Shown: positions 62,578 through 64,000 of the stretch, one piece after another
How the letters are laid out: every line of letters starts with the position of its first letter
How positions within the stretch are numbered: position 1 is the first letter of the stretch
NCBI RefSeq assembly: GCF_030209755.1
Contig: NZ_JARVRH010000033.1
Location: 20,187 to 84,186, forward strand
DNA from: Arthrobacter sp. efr-133-TYG-118
GTDB lineage: Bacteria > Actinomycetota > Actinomycetes > Actinomycetales > Micrococcaceae
Direction: 5' to 3'
Length of the DNA: 64,000 nt
Program-made: the position numbers and the translations under genes
Notes under the pieces: model-generated
What the model was told of the DNA's origin: nothing
The model's database searches: none
What the model saw: the letters and a program-made list of their open reading frames with translations, nothing else

Positions 62578-63687
62578 ATGAACCAAGCAAAGGCGGGTTC
62601 AGGGAGCGTTTTCCGGTCCCGCCTTGCGCTTGTCCGGGCTCCGATTTTAGTGGCCTGCCTCGTGGCTTTGCTGCTGGGCGCATGCACGGGGAGTGCCCCC
62701 GGTCCGGGGCCCACCCAAGGCAACGCACCGGAGTTGCTTCGGAAGCTTGACCTCAACCTGACACTCCCGTGGTCCATCGTGTTCCTCGACGACGGCACTG
62801 CCATCATCTCCGAACGCGACACAATGCTGATCAAATCGGTCCGGAACAATCGGGCCACGACGGTAGGCGAGTTTCCCGGCGTCGTGCCGGGCGGCGAAGG
62901 CGGCCTGCTGGGGCTGGCACTCTCCCCGGCGTTCGCCAGCGACCGCCTGCTCTACGCCTATTTCACCGCTGAATCGGACAACCGGATTTCGCGCACCCGC
63001 CTCGAGCAGGCCGCAGACGGGCGGTTGGGTCTCGGCACACCCGAAGTCATCTTCTCCGGCATTCCCAAAGCCTCGACCCACAACGGCGGGCGCATCCGTT
63101 TCGGCCCCGACGGGTTCCTCTACGTCGGCACGGGAGATGCGCAGCACCCGGAGCAAGCACAGGACCGCAATGCGCTCGGCGGGAAGATCCTGCGGCTCAC
63201 CCCCGAGGGGAAAGCCGCGCCGGGCAACCCGTTCGGCAACAACCCCGTTTACAGCTATGGACACCGCAACGTGCAAGGTCTGGCATGGGACAGCTCCGGG
63301 AGGCTGTGGGCGAGCGAATTCGGGCCCGACGTCAACGACGAACTCAACCTCATCGAAGCGGGCGGCAACTACGGTTGGCCACAAGTGACCGGCGCCCCTG
63401 GCCACACCGGCTACATCGATGCCAAGGTTGTCTGGCCGTCGACGGCGGATGCCTCGCCGAGCGGGCTGGAAATCGTCAACGGAACGGCCTTCACGTGCGC
63501 GCTGCGCGGGCAGCGTTTGTGGACGGTACCGCTGAACGGAAAAACGGCGGGGAATCCCGTGGCATACCTCACAGCTGGCTATGGACGCCTACGGGACGTT
63601 TCGCTTGCGCCGGACGGCACACTTTGGGTCCTCAGCAACAACCAAAACCCTGACTTTGCACTGGTCCTGAAGCCTCCCGGCCAGTGA
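62578..63687 (+). CDS. PQQ-dependent sugar (glucose/sorbosone) dehydrogenase lipoprotein
   Basis: Exported lipoprotein of 369 aa. The signal peptide ends in the lipobox LLGAC (about residue 37). The body matches the soluble glucose/sorbosone dehydrogenase beta-propeller: TLPWSIVFLDDGT near the start, GGEGGLLGLALSP, the HNGGRIRFGPDG segment with the catalytic-type His, YVGTGDAQ, YGHRNVQGL, EFGPDVNDELN and GGNYGWP. Oxidation of a sugar with PQQ in the cell envelope is predicted, substrate not known. It follows the Ala/Glu-rich gene by 48 bases on the same strand. Confidence 0.88.
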   Translation: MNQAKAGSGSVFRSRLALVRAPILVACLVALLLGACTGSAPGPGPTQGNAPELLRKLDLNLTLPWSIVFLDDGTAIISERDTMLIKSVRNNRATTVGEFPGVVPGGEGGLLGLALSPAFASDRLLYAYFTAESDNRISRTRLEQAADGRLGLGTPEVIFSGIPKASTHNGGRIRFGPDGFLYVGTGDAQHPEQAQDRNALGGKILRLTPEGKAAPGNPFGNNPVYSYGHRNVQGLAWDSSGRLWASEFGPDVNDELNLIEAGGNYGWPQVTGAPGHTGYIDAKVVWPSTADASPSGLEIVNGTAFTCALRGQRLWTVPLNGKTAGNPVAYLTAGYGRLRDVSLAPDGTLWVLSNNQNPDFALVLKPPGQ

Positions 63688-63709
63688 CACGCAGGAGGCC
63701 CAGGCCGAT

Positions 63710-63738
63710 TTCACACTTCGGCAAGTGTCGTGTAGAGT
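63710..63738 (+). promoter_or_regulatory. Promoter of the tRNA-Lys gene
   Basis: TTCACA (63710-63715) and TAGAGT (63733-63738) with a 17-base spacer, about 60 bases before the tRNA start. Confidence 0.55.
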
Positions 63739-63800
63739 TACATGTCGTTGCGGAGATCAACGAGGGAAGAAAAGCCCTCAGCTGGTCGAAATCGACAAAT

Positions 63801-63876
63801 GCACCTCTAGCTCAATTGGCAGAGCAATTGACTCTTAATCAATGGGTTCCGGGTTCAAGTCCCGGGGGGTGCACCA
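63801..63876 (+). tRNA. tRNA-Lys (CTT)
   Basis: Complete cloverleaf with acceptor GCACCTC/GGGGTGC, anticodon stem ATTGA/TCAAT, loop CTCTTAA giving CTT, T-arm CCGGGTTCAAGTCCCGG, and an encoded CCA end. Confidence 0.97.
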
Positions 63877-63886
63877 AAGGGAAGGG

Positions 63887-63924
63887 CCCTTGAGCGGCAG
63901 CAGCCGCTCAAGGGTTATTTCTTT
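63887..63924 (+). terminator. Intrinsic terminator after tRNA-Lys
   Basis: Perfect 12-bp stem (63887-63898 with 63903-63914), loop AGCA, followed by TTATTTCTTT. Confidence 0.9.
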
Positions 63925-63946
63925 GCGTTGCGAGCAACAAACAATT

Positions 63947-64000
63947 GCACCTCTAGCTCAATTGGCAGAGCAATTGACTCTTAATCAATGGGTTCCGGGT
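63947..64000 (+). tRNA. tRNA-Lys (CTT), second copy, cut by window end
   Basis: The first 54 bases are identical to the tRNA-Lys at 63801, including anticodon loop CTCTTAA. The 3' part lies beyond the window. Confidence 0.95.

Overview
This window is high-GC, densely coded chromosomal DNA from an actinobacterium, most likely Micrococcaceae (Arthrobacter, Paenarthrobacter or Pseudarthrobacter type). That assignment is an inference. It rests on the GC-rich codon use, frequent GTG and TTG starts, the actinobacterial gene orders coaD-DUF177-rpmF-rnc-mutM-smc-ftsY and leuC-leuD-murA-plsC-gpsA-ddl, a thiL/DUF3515/ddl neighbourhood, and a leuCD locus divergent from an IclR (LtbR/NdgR-type) regulator. 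It looks like core chromosome: no phage, transposase, CRISPR array or conjugation gene was seen.

Layout. 1-2.4 kb: 3' part of thiC and an alpha/beta hydrolase. 2.5-10.1 kb: SRP GTPase ffh, a glucose-6-phosphate dehydrogenase paralogue, the amt-glnK ammonium module, an MFS exporter and the SRP receptor ftsY. 10.1-19.5 kb: smc, an MFS/TolB-like pair lodged between smc and mutM, then mutM, rnc, rpmF, DUF177 and coaD. 19.5-31.6 kb: an aminotransferase, a spermidine-synthase-like protein, rsmD, recG, a DAK2 protein, thiL, a DUF3515 lipoprotein, ddl, gpsA, plsC-like and murA. 32-35.6 kb: leuD, leuC, an LtbR-like regulator and DUF1697. 35.6-38.2 kb: tRNA-Glu, tRNA-Gln and a heptad-repeat membrane protein. 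38.2-43 kb: a HAD phosphatase, gltX, a fumarylacetoacetase-family protein, a metallo-beta-lactamase-fold hydrolase and an SGNH lipoprotein. 43-47.8 kb: ilvE, leuB, a class F-like sortase, its probable wall-anchored substrate, and ridA. 47.9-53.5 kb: a DeoR remnant, metG and an FtsX-type ABC exporter. 53.7-61.2 kb: serA, ilvC, ilvN, ilvB and ilvD. 61.4-64 kb: a membrane-anchored Ala/Glu-rich protein, a PQQ-type sugar dehydrogenase lipoprotein and two tRNA-Lys genes, the second cut by the window end.

How it fits together. Branched-chain amino-acid synthesis is nearly complete here (ilvB, ilvN, ilvC, ilvD, ilvE, leuB, leuC, leuD; leuA is absent). A shared inverted repeat, TCTCA-N5-TGAGA, lies upstream of leuC/ltbR, leuB and ilvD, with a weaker version before ilvB. 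ilvB also has a Val-rich leader peptide followed by an intrinsic terminator, so both repression and attenuation are likely. Cell-wall and lipid precursor genes (murA, plsC, gpsA, ddl) form one close minus-strand run, and SRP components (ffh, ftsY) flank the nitrogen module.

The least explained items are: a family of three 66-bp palindromic repeats whose arms co-vary; a sortase/substrate pair in which the substrate has an NxQTx-type motif instead of LPXTG and a long structured leader; an operator-like inverted repeat with no regulator gene beside the heptad-repeat protein; and an AUU start candidate for the DUF177 gene.
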